A stretch of 64,000 bases of DNA from Lineolata rhizophorae (Eukaryota; Ascomycota; Dothideomycetes; Lineolatales; Lineolataceae), in NCBI GenBank assembly GCA_010093515.1, contig MU001679.1, positions 389,474 to 453,473 on the forward strand, in the 5' to 3' direction. Below the pieces are notes generated by a model that worked only from the letters and a program-made list of their open reading frames with translations, did no database searches and was not told the origin of the DNA. The translations under genes and the position numbers were made by a program. Below, in pieces: positions 35,616 to 46,577 of the stretch. Position 1 is the first letter of the stretch. Each line of letters opens with the position of its first letter.

Positions 35616-37814
35616 AATGGCGTGAGTTTAACCGTAGTAATGGTAAATTCGGTGGACGTTAACGAGTAGTCGGGGATTGAAAGTGGATTCTAGCTCTGAT
35701 TTAAAGAATGGATATAGGGTTCTACTAATAATGATGGGGACTTTGTCAGTCAGAACCTAGCCATCATCTCGTGAGCAGCACGGACTGCGGGGCAATTCGG
35801 CCAGCGCCAGAATATGACGCCGACCCCGCGAGTTAGCACACAAGGGGCCCCGCATGCAGGCAAATAGCTGGGAGGAGAAGTTGTTCTATTTGCAATAATA
35901 CTGCCCCACCTTGGCCTTCTTGCCCAGCCCGGTTAAGCGTTCGGTATATGAAGCAATTAGTAACAAAGGGCCCCTCGCCGGAATAAATTCCGGACGGGTG
36001 CCCTTTGACTGTAGTCGGGTAAGGCTCGCCGTGCCTACATTCGTGCTTACAGAAAATACAATTCCTATGATTGGATCCGTAGCTAAATTCTAAACCATGA
36101 AAGGATAGCGCATGTTAACTTGGCGACTGCTTCAGCCTAGAAGTCAAGCGCGCGTTCCTGCATTGGTCATTCCTAGAGTTAAGGGCGACCGAGGGCGTTG
36201 ACGACGCACACATGCGGAGCAACGTAGGCCGAATTCTTTCCAGAACATTGGCATTTGTAATTGAAGTTACACTGAATAGTTAGGTGTCTTGAAGGATCGG
36301 TTCTGGCCCTAGAGTTTGAATGCCATCGTGGCATTTAACTAGGTGTTTGGGCATCGGCTGACGGTCATGAGATACTCATCGGAAGGAGTAAGAAGCATGG
36401 ATTATTGTCATAGGCTGAGCCTACCCCTGCTTGTAGGTAGGCCGAAAGAAGTGGTGCAATGCCAATACTTCTAGAAAATAAACCCTCTGAGAGCCCGTGA
36501 GTGAATGCTAGAGTTCGCAGCTATTTTTGCCCTCAAGCCGAGCTTATTAGGTCAAGAGACTACAGAGTATGCACCCTCTGAATGGGGCGTTGGGAGAGTA
36601 ACTAGAAATCTTGGTGCTGTCATGAGCCATACATAATGAAATGTCAAGTTGTCAAGCTAGTTCGTACTGAAAAGCAAATTAACACTGAGAAATGAGGTCC
36701 TGAATCAAATAGACAACAAAGAGGCAGAAGATGCATCACGAAGATTATAGATGTGCGGATACGGATATTACTTGCTGGGAGACTTGCGCAACGCCCAAGA
36801 GGGTTTGCAACGATGGCTCGAACAGCCACATGCGAGTGTCACAGGGCTGGTAACCCTCTTGTGCTGTTGCTGCCCATGTCTACTTTCTGTACTTTTTATG
36901 GCAGGATCGTGGTAGGGAGACAGTGGACGGAGGTGTATAAACCTAACTAAGCGCGGAAGACTCTCAGATACCTCGAAGGCACCATTCTCTCGCGGCGGTA
37001 CCTACGACACCCCGACAATCTCACGACGAGTTCTTGCCAACTCTAGTGGAAAAGATCTGATAAGAATCTGATAAGAACCCTACAACGTCATATGATTACG
37101 CGCCGCGTCGCCCCCAGTCGATTGCCTCACGATGGACGATCTGGTACCTACAGCGGGCGGGCATGCGTTGGGCCACGGGAGCCATGGGTGCCACGGCGCG
37201 CGGGCAGCGGGTGACAGAAAATGTGGAGCAACCCGACATCGGAAAGGGCACCGGGCGCCCGAAACCTGGCAAAGGCGCGGCGGGCGGCATGGGCGAGGCG
37301 GGCAACCCGCGCAAGAACCCGAGGGGCAGCCGCGGCAAGCGCTGGGCCAGGGGCGGCGTCGAAGCAAGTGCGGATCTAGCCGATCTGATTTGATAAAGGC
37401 GCAGGCAGGCGCGCGGGCAGGGCAGCGTGGCAGCCCGCGTCTTGGCCAGGAAGCCTGACCGAGACGGGACGTGTCGCCTTCCGTCCTTGCCCTGACGCCC
37501 GCCGCCCACGCGCGCGCCCCGGGCCCGGAATGTCGCGCCCGCCAAATATAGCAGGTGCCTTGCCCGTCGGTTTCGCGCCTGCCCGCCCGAGCCGCGCCTC
37601 GCCGAACCACCCTCGCCCGCCGGGCCTCCGAGATCCTGCGTCTCACGAGCTCCGCGAGCTCCCCAAAAAAGCAACGCAGCAAACTCCCCGCCCGCCCTCC
37701 TCTCCGCGTCCCGATGTCTGCGCTCCCGGTCGCGGCGCCGAGGCGACTGACAGCGCACCGCTCTCACCACCTCCGCCCCGCGTCGACCTGCTGACGGCCC
37801 CGACCGAGCCCGCC
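35616..37814. other. long intergenic region upstream of the OPT transporter
   Basis: About 2.2 kb. The left part (35616-37080) is of ordinary composition with no supported gene. From about 37100 it is strongly GC-rich, so long open frames appear on both strands (for example 37096-38043 minus), but none resembles a protein. In the OPT frame the reading is open from 37530, so an N-terminal extension is possible. Confidence 0.45.
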
Positions 37815-40800
37815 ATGTCTCGCGCGCCGCTCCTCTTGCGATCGTCGCCCGCCCAGGGCACCGGGTCCTACGGCGTCCTTCCGACCCTGAGCACGAGCTC
37901 TTCCAGCTCCGAAGCTGGCCCCGCTGACGCAAACGAACCCCAGCCCGCTCGTACCCGGAAAGGGAAGGGGAAAGGGTTGCTCCGGCACAGCGAACCTGTC
38001 GGAGATCGCTCGGGCTTGACATTTGGGAGTCGTTCGGATACAACCTCCAGGGAGCAAGGGCTTGACTCCGGGGCCAGGATAAGTCGTCGGAGCGCAGCTC
38101 GCAGCGCTCACGGGCGCTCTGAAGGCCATTTCGGCGAGCCTGGCGCTGACCGGGATCGGTCTTCCGATGGCTTCAAAGCTGGAAAGGGTGAAGATACGCC
38201 ATCATCCAGTGCCGCTGCGCAGACCTCGAGCTCCAGCGGCGATGACGATGGCGAAGACGAAGACGGAACACCCGATCACGCTGTCGGGGACAAGGGCCAT
38301 TCAGAGGACCCCCCCGATAACTCTCCTTATGCCGAAGTGCGAGCTGCCGTTTCACCAACGGACGACACCACCTTGTCCATCAACACTCCGCGGATGTGGA
38401 CCCTATCAATTCTCTTTGCTGTTCTAGGTTCATCTACAAACCTGTTCTTCTCCTTGAGGTATCCTAGCGTCAGCATAACTCCTGTCATCGCCCTCCTGCT
38501 TGTCCACCCTCTTGGTCTTCTGTGGGATCAACTTCTGAAGGGGAATAATGACCCCGATGAGACCTTCGTGAATGGGACATTGGTCTGTCAGTCGGACTTG
38601 AGCGGTGATACGCAACCTTTTCAGCAAGTACCATCGCATGATGGGTCGATCATATCCGCGGCTCAATCTCGCAGCCTACACGCACGAGGCTCGTGGAAAC
38701 GTAGATTACGAATTTGGCTAGCTCAAGGCAGGTGGAACGAAAAAGAGCATTGCTGTGTCTACATAAGCAGTAACGTTTCCTTTGGGTTTGCGTTCGCAAC
38801 TGACGTACGGTCAACCTTTTTCCTTCCCTGTGGCCATTATTCACTAACAACGTGCTATAGGTTATCGTGGAACAATCAATGTTCTATCATCAGAAGCTTG
38901 GAGTGAGTTATCAGATCTTGCTCACAATATCGACTCAAGTCCTTGGATATGCTATAGCTGGACTTACCCGCCGATTCCTTGTGAGACCAAGTGGCATGAT
39001 ATGGCCGGTGACTTTGATGTCCACCTCTATGTTCGCTACTCTGCACAAAGAGGACAACAAGCCAGCAAATGGCTGGACGATTTCTCGCCCAAAATTCTTC
39101 CTAAGCGTCTTCGGTGGCTCTGTAGTCTTTTACTTTTTGCCCGGCCTGCTGATGCCCGCGCTGAGCTACTTTAGCGTTATCACGTGGTTTGCGCCTAAGA
39201 ACGTGGTCGTAGCGAACCTCGTAAGTTCTACTGTCCCTTGACGCCCTTGTTGTATGTTGACTAATAGCCTACTAGTTCGGCATTGCGTCGGGCCTGGGGT
39301 TATTTCCCTTGACTTTTGATTGGGCCCAAATTGCGTATATCGGGTCCCCACTCGTCGTACCTTTTTGGGCAGCGATGAATATTATCGGTGGACTGGTTCT
39401 GGTGATGTGGATTATGGCTCCGATTATGTGTACGCTCTTCTCAAGTGTGTGCGACTATTCTGGGATCGCTAAAGTTTGCTGCAGATTACGCCAATGTCAT
39501 GTACTCATCGTACATGCCGATCTTATCCTCAGCTGTGTTCGACAATACTGGCAAGCCGTACGATGTCAGCAAAATCTTAACTAAGGATTTTGTGTTCGAC
39601 AAGGTCGCATATAACAACTACAGCCGGGTATTCCTTCCTATCACCTACGTCCTTAGCTACGCCCTGCAATTCGCTGCTCTTGCTGCCCTAATCACGCACA
39701 CTGCTTGTTGGCATGGTCGTGACATTTGGAGACAGTGGTGTAGGTCGCTTAGAGAAATCCAAAGCGATGGAAAAGGATCATACCAACCCCTCCCATTTGC
39801 AAATGGCGACGGCAGTCGCTCTAGCACAATTATTTCGAGGACTAGCGATCGAATGAACTCCTCGGAGCCAACTTTAGATAATCTGATGGGGGCTGAAGAC
39901 GTTCACAACCGACTGATGAGACGGTACGACGACGTGCCCATAAGCTGGTACCTAGCTACCGGTGTCGTAATGACCGCCATTGGAATCTTCATTGTTGAGT
40001 AGTATGTCCTTCTCACCAAAAATCCTCGCGCATCTACTAATTTCAAGCCAGCTTTCCCATTCATTTGCCATGGTACGGCCTTCTCCTAGCGCTCGGGATT
40101 TGTACCACACTATTCATCCCAATCGGCATCGTAATGGCAATCACAAATCAGCAAAGCAGCCTCTACCTCATTTGTCAGTTGATCTGTGGCGTCGTGTTTC
40201 CGGGGCGTCCCGTGGCTAACATGGTTTTTACCACTTATGGCTACGTATGTTGAACCCCATATAACTTGGAAAGGAGAGTACTGATTTCATCCCTAGATAA
40301 CCTCCACCCAGGGTTTAAAGTTCTCATCTGACCTGAAACTGGGACATTACATGAAAATTCCTCCTAAGATACTCTTCACACTTCAAACGTCCGCAACTAT
40401 CGTATCTAGTTTAACCCAGATCGGAGTACTCAATTGGATGCTCGCTCGTATCCCTGGCATTTGTACGCCGTCCGCCATAAATGGCTTCACTTGCCCCCTT
40501 GCGCGAGTCCACTTCAACGGAAGCATCCTTTGGGGAGTTGTTGGCCCCGCTCGCTTCTTTGGACCGGGGGCTTTGTATCGGCCGTTGGTATGGGCTTTCC
40601 TCCTTGGTGCTATCGCGCCTATAATCATATGGTCATTGGGCCGCAACAACAAGCGTAGTTTTTGGCGGAAGGTGAATCTGCCAGTCCTTTTTGGGAGTTT
40701 GTCTTGGATACCTCCTGCCACTGGTCTCAACTTCTCAGTTTGGGCTCTTGTATGCTGGATTTTTAACGATATCATAAGGAAACGAAGGCCAGAGTGGTGG

Positions 40801-41118
40801 GGCAAGTACAACATGACGCTGAGCGCTGCGCTAGATTCCGGCCTAGCCATGGGCGTCGTGGTGATATTCTTTGCGGTTTTATACCCAGGTTGGATGCAAG
40901 GGTTCAAGTGGTGGGGAACTGAAGTTTACAAACAAGTGAGTTTGGGTTGGAGACCTTACAAGACATTGCAAATGCTGGGGACAAGTTTGCTGATACGTTT
41001 CGTAGGGATGCGATTGGAAAGCCTGTTCGTACCGGACTCTAGAACCCGGAGAGCACTTTGGGCCAGAAGTCTGGTGAGGGATTATGCTAACGGAAGGGCA
41101 TTATTCATGAACTGGTAG
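37815..41118 (+). CDS. OPT-family oligopeptide transporter
   Basis: Six exons: 37815-38804, 38861-39220, 39276-39429, 39485-40001, 40052-40244, 40297-41118; introns of 50-56 bases; 1,011 residues. The first about 200 residues are Ser/Asp-rich and cytosolic. The membrane domain starts at RMWTLSILFAVLGSSTNLFF and runs through EHCCVYISSNVSFGFAFATD/VIVEQ, MYYANVMYSSYMPILSS and the family motif KLGHYMKIPP. The family uses proton-coupled uptake of small peptides, glutathione-like peptides or metal chelates at the plasma membrane; substrate is unknown here. The start at 37815 (GCCATGTC) is chosen over 37530 for its context and family length. Confidence 0.9.
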
Positions 41119-41830
41119 CATAAGTGGCGTTGATGAACATGTCCTTTTCAGTCTTAGAGTTTAGTCGATGGGGTCAAGTAGATATTGCATATTATTTCTG
41201 TCTGGTTCATGGCGTAGGAAATGACCGGATGAGTTATACCTGATGAAGCTGTTATGACGCGGGCGCAACAAATCTAAGGCTTCGAAAATTATGGTCTTGC
41301 AGCAATTTAGGTGCGAAGAGAAAATCGCAGGGCTAACGAAAACAATGTCATTCTCTTAGGCTGCAACCAGCCCGATGATCGAAACTAGTATATGATAGTG
41401 CTTGTTTGGTAATACATAATAGCATGAATGATCCGCAAAAGATTACGCGTTTCCGTGGACTTTTGGCAATGCTTCTGTTTTAGGTGAACAGTGGTTGAAT
41501 GGCGCGCGGTTACATCAATGCCAAGACCAATGACGTCCACATCCGAACGGAGCTCCTTCTTCAGCTCAAAAGCGCATCAAACCCAACATCCTCCACCTCC
41601 TATCTCCTTCACAATTCGCGAAACTGAAAGACAATTCAATTACATAACTAAAAAGGTACAGCCCCGTGGTGCATTGCAAAGTTTTCCGTCTCTATAAAAC
41701 TAACTGTCTCAGGCCTTCCAAGCACCCTGGTACGTACCCGACCGTGGTATGACTGGCTTTGCGCGTGCTCCACGAAGCCCGTTATTCCAACTTCGGCGGA
41801 GCTAACAGAAGATCAAGCAAATCCTTCGTA
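41119..41830. other. upstream region with a possible 5' UTR intron and upstream ORF
   Basis: Bases 41656-41712 look like a real intron (GTACAG, ACTAACTGTCTCAG). Splicing it joins a frame from ATG 41518 to a stop at 41803-41805, an upstream ORF of 76 codons ending 25 bases before the ATG of the next gene. The upstream peptide has no family likeness. Otherwise the region is unremarkable. Confidence 0.35.
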
Positions 41831-42046
41831 ATGTCTGCGCCAAACCAGGGCCGTCAGTCTCCGCCGCCGGAACGTCAAACTGGCGCCCAGCTCAACGAGC
41901 CGACTTCCACGCAGCCGAATGAACAGGGCGCTGCTCCCTCACTCGATCATGCCAAGGAGGCCTCTGAGGACCAGAAGTCTAAACTGCCGTCCAACCCCGT
42001 TCACCCGCTGGAGAAGTTTGCGGAGGAGAAGTCGTCAAAGCAATAA
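41831..42046 (+). CDS. small conserved ascomycete protein (71 aa), function unknown
   Basis: An intact 71-residue frame from ATG 41831. It is hydrophilic, with a Pro-rich RQSPPPERQTGAQL start, Gln/Glu-rich middle and SNPVHPLEKFAEEKSSKQ end. The SPPPERQ..AQL and NPxHPLE..AEEKSSK pattern matches short uncharacterised proteins I associate with Pezizomycotina genomes. It is predicted disordered with no signal peptide. The frame is open upstream to 41759, but the Met at 41831 fits the conserved start. Confidence 0.62.
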   Translation: MSAPNQGRQSPPPERQTGAQLNEPTSTQPNEQGAAPSLDHAKEASEDQKSKLPSNPVHPLEKFAEEKSSKQ

Positions 42047-42523
42047 ACTAGTTACTAGTGTCGTTCCGAAATCCAATCCTGTTGGTGGTTGGTTCGAAGG
42101 ATTATGAGAATCGATTATGTAAAATAGACACAAGGTTTCGGTCACTGAGACCATAATGGCATGAAATACTTATGCGCGAGATTCGACATGTCTTAATAGG
42201 CTCTACTGATTGCTAGCATCATTTGTCTTCCGACGGACTCTGAAAATTGCCATTCATGTTTGCCTCCGCTTGTTTTAGCCAGTTCGCTATCAAAATCGAC
42301 GAGCTATATTTAATTATGCCAGAGTCTACATCCTTACTATAACGGTGAAAGCAACATAGTGAAAGTTAAGGATAGGATGCTAATTACGCGCTAGCTATTG
42401 TACTCACTAAAATTGTATCGTGACTTTGGACAGTTGCCCTATCAACTTTTGGAAGTTGAATCTTTCTTAACCAAAAAATTATTTGTGGTTATATTGCTAA
42501 AGTGCTGGAAAATATATATGCTT

Positions 42524-42611
42524 GGGCACTTGGTCTAGGGGTATGATTTTCGCTTCGCATTGACCAACGTGCGCCTGTGAAAGGTCGGGGGTTCGAATCC
42601 CCCAGTGTCCA
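42524..42611 (+). tRNA. tRNA-Ala (anticodon CGC) with a 16-base intron
   Basis: The acceptor arms pair (GGGCACT with AGTGTCC) and include G3-U70, with discriminator A73, both AlaRS identity elements. A box (TGGTCTAGGGG) and B box (GGTTCGAATCC) are intact. The T stem is GGGGG/CCCCC. The anticodon stem TTCGC/GTGAA encloses the loop TTCGCAT once bases 42560-42575 are removed as an intron after position 37. In the precursor, CGCA (42556-42559) can pair with TGCG (42570-42573), the anticodon-intron helix used by the eukaryotic splicing endonuclease. An AT-rich TATA-like stretch (42510-42519) lies upstream. Confidence 0.88.
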
Positions 42612-42613
42612 GC

Positions 42614-42618
42614 TTTTT
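42614..42618 (+). terminator. RNA polymerase III T-run
   Basis: TTTTT two bases downstream of the tRNA-Ala discriminator base, the usual Pol III stop signal. Confidence 0.75.
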
Positions 42619-43359
42619 GACATTTCGAGTTCAAAAGTTTTACATTCAATGGCCAGAATTTGTTTTGTACTTAGTATCTTTTGGGGCTTATTATTTTTGG
42701 GTTTATTATATATAATCCATTGTTGTAGCAAAGTTGGGAAGTAATGACTTAGCCCCACCAAGGTACTGTGAAGTGATTATCGAGCTAAGGGAGATGAAGA
42801 CTCCGTAATGTTAAGGCATTGCTAAAAACGTACACACAAATTTCACGAGAGCTGTCTTAGAGCAATACTTATTGATGAATCAACAGGCTATGCTCGGTTG
42901 GATTGACTGTCTAGTTTCCCTGAGGTAAGGTTGCAAATCTCAAAACTGAAATTCGTGCTGATCCTAGCCCTCTAGCCAAACTAGCTCTGTTCCGGCCCAC
43001 TATACGTAAGTTACTCGTAGTCTTCATGCACTACGCATGCGCCCTTTTCTCGGTGAAGTCGATGGATATTGGTCGTGTTTCTAAAGCATCATCGCACCGT
43101 TCGTGATACAATTATGTAGTTCTTTAATAGCTTTTCATATAATATGTAAGCAGAAAACACTTCAGCACTGGTATCCAGTATAAAATGATATATTTATTAT
43201 ATTCAATATTCAGAAATTTTCTGGAGGATCAATATACTGCAAAGAACAAGAGAGTTGAACTTGTGGCGTCGTTGCTTGATAGACTCCGAACACCGTATCT
43301 GGACGAAAGCGGGGGAAAAGCCAGCCGCGAATTGTGCTTCAAACCGTAAACCGAAGCAT

Positions 43360-44152
43360 TTATACCGACGGCTCCTCCGGGGGAGTGGTGCAAACGCCAA
43401 AGTCAGACTGGCAACCCACGATGCAATGCCCAGGCGTGTCGCCGCAGTAGCCGCTCGAAGAGCAACAATCGCCGAACCCGCTCCCCTCGCACTGGTACCC
43501 AGCCTCTCCGCCGCACGTCCCGTCCGGAGTCATGTCCGGGGCCTCGCAATTCCCAAAGTCAGTCTGGCAACCGGCGTTGCAGTGCTCCTCGGAGCCACCG
43601 CAGAAGCCGAAGGGGGAGCAGCAATCGCCGAAGGCGGAGCCCGCGCACGTGTAGCCGGCCTCGCCGCCGCAGGAACCGTCGGGCGTGAGCGTCGCATTCT
43701 CGCAGTTGCTGAATTCGGCCTGGCACCCGGCGTTGCAGTACTCGCCGCCCGTGCCGCAGTAACCGTTCGCGCTGCAGCAGTCGCCGAAGCCAGAGCCAAC
43801 GCAGGTGAGAGAGTAGGTGCCGCCGCAAGAACCGTCGGGGGAGACGATGGCGCCCGATCCGGGCTCCTCAGGAGCTCCCGGTTCCTCAGGAGTTTCCGGT
43901 TCCTCAGGAGTTCCCGGTTCTTCCGGAGTTCCAGGTTCCTCCGGCGTCTCTGGGGGAGCCGGTTCTTCCGGCCCCTCAGGGTCCTGGCGCATCACTGTGG
44001 GTTCCCCGTTAGTGGAATTCGCGACGCTTCTGCAGGAGTGAATTACCAAGGTCAGCCCGTTCCGAGTCTGTAGTGGGAGCAGCTTGCCCAATAGCTGCCA
44101 AAAGGAGTGTGGAGGCAAGCAATGATGCCCGAAAGGAATTTGAAAACAACAT
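43360..44152 (-). CDS. secreted protein with three chitin-binding CBM18 modules
   Basis: Two exons, 44152-44047 and 43994-43360 (intron GTAATT..CACTAAC..ACAG, 52 bases), 246 residues. A signal peptide (about residues 1-24, LLASTLLLAAIGQA) is followed by a Pro/Glu-rich hexapeptide repeat (residues 51-81) and three hevein-like modules at about 88-133, 139-185 and 191-237. Each has the CGG..C..GFGDCCS..G(Y/F)CG..C..GC cysteine pattern. CBM18 proteins without a catalytic domain bind chitin outside the cell. In plant-associated or animal-associated fungi they can shield walls or sequester chitin fragments; that role is inference here. No GPI signal is visible. The gene stands alone in an AT-rich stretch. 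Confidence 0.87.
43861..43980 (-). repeat. 18-base in-frame minisatellite (TPEEPG hexapeptide)
   Basis: About five diverged tandem units of GGTTCCTCAGGAGTTTCC-type sequence encode TPEEPG/TPEEPE/APEEPG in the linker between signal peptide and first CBM18. Unit length is a multiple of three, so copy number can change without breaking the frame. Confidence 0.75.
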
Positions 44153-45338
44153 CGCTGCTGGTTGGTGATATAGGTGCCAAGAAAATCTGTCAGGTGGAAC
44201 GGTACTTGAAGAACTGTACGGTGTACTGATCATCCAGCGAACACACCGTTGACCTCGCGATCGACTTCATGGGAGTGTTGAAGGGGCGTGTCGCAAAGCA
44301 TTTATACTTGATGGGTCGACAAGGAACTTGCTGCCAACAAAGCTCCCGAGTAGCTTCTTTGGGCACGGACGACGAATCAACAGGGTCTCTGATTATTAGA
44401 AATTCGGGGAGTGGATAACGTGGCGCTGAACACCGGGTAAACAATAAAAGACCCTGTCTGAAAGTAATTGAGGGCTAGCTTTTCAATATACTCAACGGCC
44501 CGAGCGCAATTTACGCGTTGATCGACAGAATCTTTAGATCTATGAATGAGTCCACGAAAGCGGCGCTCGAGGAGCCTGGCGAGCTAAAAATTCGAGTGCA
44601 AGCCCCATGCACTGACGACGTTCCTGCGTTCGCGGAAGGCATACCCTTCCGCACTATGAACGAGACACAGATATAGTGTGGAGTATGCGTGCTTTAATCT
44701 AGTGTCGCGCGGAAATGCTTGATGCGACCTATAAACCTGGTAAGTATGTCTCGCTTAGTATATGTAGCCCGTCAGTGCCGAAGTCGTTTTATCGCCTGTA
44801 TTTTATTACACCCACGGCTCTAGCTCACAATCTGGGTTAAGATCGTTGCGGGGAAATATGGCAACTACATTACGAGCCGAAGATCAATATGCAGTTGAGT
44901 CGCCGTAGCTCGATCGCGCTAACGGTGTCGAGCTAGGGCGACCAATTGGTGTAGAGAAGGATGCTCTTGGAAAGTTGAAATTGAAATTTCCGAATGCCAG
45001 GGAAACGAGAGAGAATAAGAAATTGAACTTATCTCCCAGGGAAAAGGGACCTGGTTTTCAACATAGAAGAGAAAGAATAGAACCGATGTTCGGCCACTTA
45101 TTGGAAGTAGGTCCTCTAAGGCCTACCTACTCACTGATAGTCCCGATGGCGCGAAGAATCCACCGGCAATTGTTCCACAAATCTGAGAGACAAAAAAAAT
45201 TGCAAGACGAGCCTAGTCGGCTTTTTGGAGGAGCAAATCCGCATGCCAATAGACGCAAAGCACACTCACTTTAGTTCGGTGCGTTGTCTACGGTGGAAGT
45301 TGGTCGCCGTTACTGTACAGGTCGTATATACTCTGCCA
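44153..45338. other. intergenic region, nothing supported
   Basis: About 1.2 kb between the CBM18 gene start and the 3' end of ETR1. A 99-codon plus-strand frame (44975-45274) is basic and lacks any family likeness. No RNA gene or repeat seen. Confidence 0.45.
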
Positions 45339-46577
45339 TTAGGTCTCCCCGAAAACGAAAATACCTTTACCCTTCCTGAAGCCTTGCAAGGTCCCGGAGA
45401 CGGCATCTACAAGAGTCTCCTGTTCGGTATTCCAGTCCCACTTGACTTCTTGCATCGGTACGTCCTTGAACTTTCCTTCTCGGATGAGATTCAGCACATG
45501 ATTCACTGTTTCTTTCTTCTGCACCGGGTTGGAGTCGCTCCACTTGCTCACCCAGAAGCCGTCGAAGTGAATATTCTTGAAAATGAGCAATGGCGCAGGT
45601 AGTTGCACGGGCTGCTTAGACATGGCACCATATGTAACAAGGTGCCCCTCCGAGGATAGGGCTTTAGCCATAGACGTTGCAAGCTTACCGCCGACACAGT
45701 TTAGGCCGAGCTTGACGTGCTCCCGGCCCCCATTTGTCCATTCGTTGACCCGAGCCATGAACTCTTTGGACTGAACTTCTTCATCCGTGACCACGACATC
45801 TGCCCCGACGCCTTTAAGGTCCGCCTTTAGCTCCTCCATCCCGCTGTCACGGGCCCTGACGACGTTGATGCTCTTGTAACCCCATAGCTTTCCTAGCTGA
45901 ATAGCAGCCCTTCCCACTCCACTGTTGGCGCCGTTCTGGATGAACCAATCGCCAGCGTTCATGTCGGCGAAGTCCTTGAGCATCCGGTACGCTGTGCACG
46001 GATTGACAGAGACAGTTCCGACTTGATGCGGTGTCAAGCCCTCCTTGTTTTCAATCCTTAAAAAATTATCCGCCGAGGCCGATTGAGCGTGCGTGCGCCA
46101 CGTGCCGAAACCAGGACTCTTCATGATGACCCAATCTCCTTTCTGCAGGCCCTTGACGCCCGAACCCGTCGAAATGACCTCGGCAACGCCCTCATTGCCG
46201 CCGACAGCGATGGGTTCCGTCGTGCCGAGCGAAGTGGTAAATGCGGGTTTGCTGGGGTAGATGCCCTGGACCTGGTTGATGTCGGCAGGGTTGATCGGGG
46301 AGGCGAGGAAACGGACGGTGAGGTTGGTGGAATGGGCGGGCGAGATGGAGTGCGTGTGCAGGCGGAGGACGTCGGCGGGCTCGCCGTACTTGGCAAAGGT
46401 GAGGGCTTTCGCTTGCTCGTAGCCGTAGGCGGAGATGGCGCGGGTCTGCGGCGCCTTGACAGACGCCATTGCCAGGCGGGCCGGCGCGTGCCGGCTGCAG
46501 CAGGCGCGCAGCGGCTGCAGGGCGCGACTCGAGGCCATTGTCGTGATGCCGGATCGAATGGCTGGTTGGGTGGGCAC
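45339..46577 (-). CDS. ETR1: mitochondrial trans-2-enoyl-ACP/CoA reductase
   Basis: Single-exon frame of 412 residues. The N-terminus is rich in Arg, Ala and Ser with almost no acids for about 45 residues, a mitochondrial presequence. The body is an MDR-type NADPH reductase of the MECR/Etr1 group: SPINPADINQVQGIYPSKP, GGNEGVAEVISTGSGV, DWVIMKSPGFGTWR, VNPCTAYRMLKDF, and the nucleotide loop FIQNGANSGVGRAAIQLGK. It lacks the zinc ligands of alcohol dehydrogenases, as expected. It catalyses the last step of mitochondrial type II fatty-acid synthesis, which feeds lipoic acid and respiratory-complex assembly. Met 46538 (14th codon) is an alternative start. It is divergent from phosphofructokinase. 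Confidence 0.92.
   Translation of the reverse strand: MPTQPAIRSGITTMASSRALQPLRACCSRHAPARLAMASVKAPQTRAISAYGYEQAKALTFAKYGEPADVLRLHTHSISPAHSTNLTVRFLASPINPADINQVQGIYPSKPAFTTSLGTTEPIAVGGNEGVAEVISTGSGVKGLQKGDWVIMKSPGFGTWRTHAQSASADNFLRIENKEGLTPHQVGTVSVNPCTAYRMLKDFADMNAGDWFIQNGANSGVGRAAIQLGKLWGYKSINVVRARDSGMEELKADLKGVGADVVVTDEEVQSKEFMARVNEWTNGGREHVKLGLNCVGGKLATSMAKALSSEGHLVTYGAMSKQPVQLPAPLLIFKNIHFDGFWVSKWSDSNPVQKKETVNHVLNLIREGKFKDVPMQEVKWDWNTEQETLVDAVSGTLQGFRKGKGIFVFGET

Larger units (their letters stand above)
42047..43359. other. AT-rich intergenic region containing the tRNA gene
   Basis: About 1.3 kb between the 71-aa gene and the CBM18 gene, empty apart from the tRNA at 42524-42611. Minus-strand open frames over the tRNA (42489-42761) are artefacts. 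Confidence 0.5.

Noticed and set aside
37096-38043. 315-codon minus-strand frame (and a 200-codon partner) opposite the OPT gene start
   Set aside because: Sequence is very GC-rich, stops are rare on both strands, the product is Arg/Ala/Pro-rich without family likeness, and the plus strand carries the OPT N-terminus.
42489-42761. 90-codon minus-strand frame with a LDSNPRP string
   Set aside because: It is the antisense of the tRNA-Ala gene; this string is a well-known artefact of translating tRNA T arms.
44975-45274. 99-codon plus-strand frame
   Set aside because: Basic low-complexity translation, poor start context and no family likeness.
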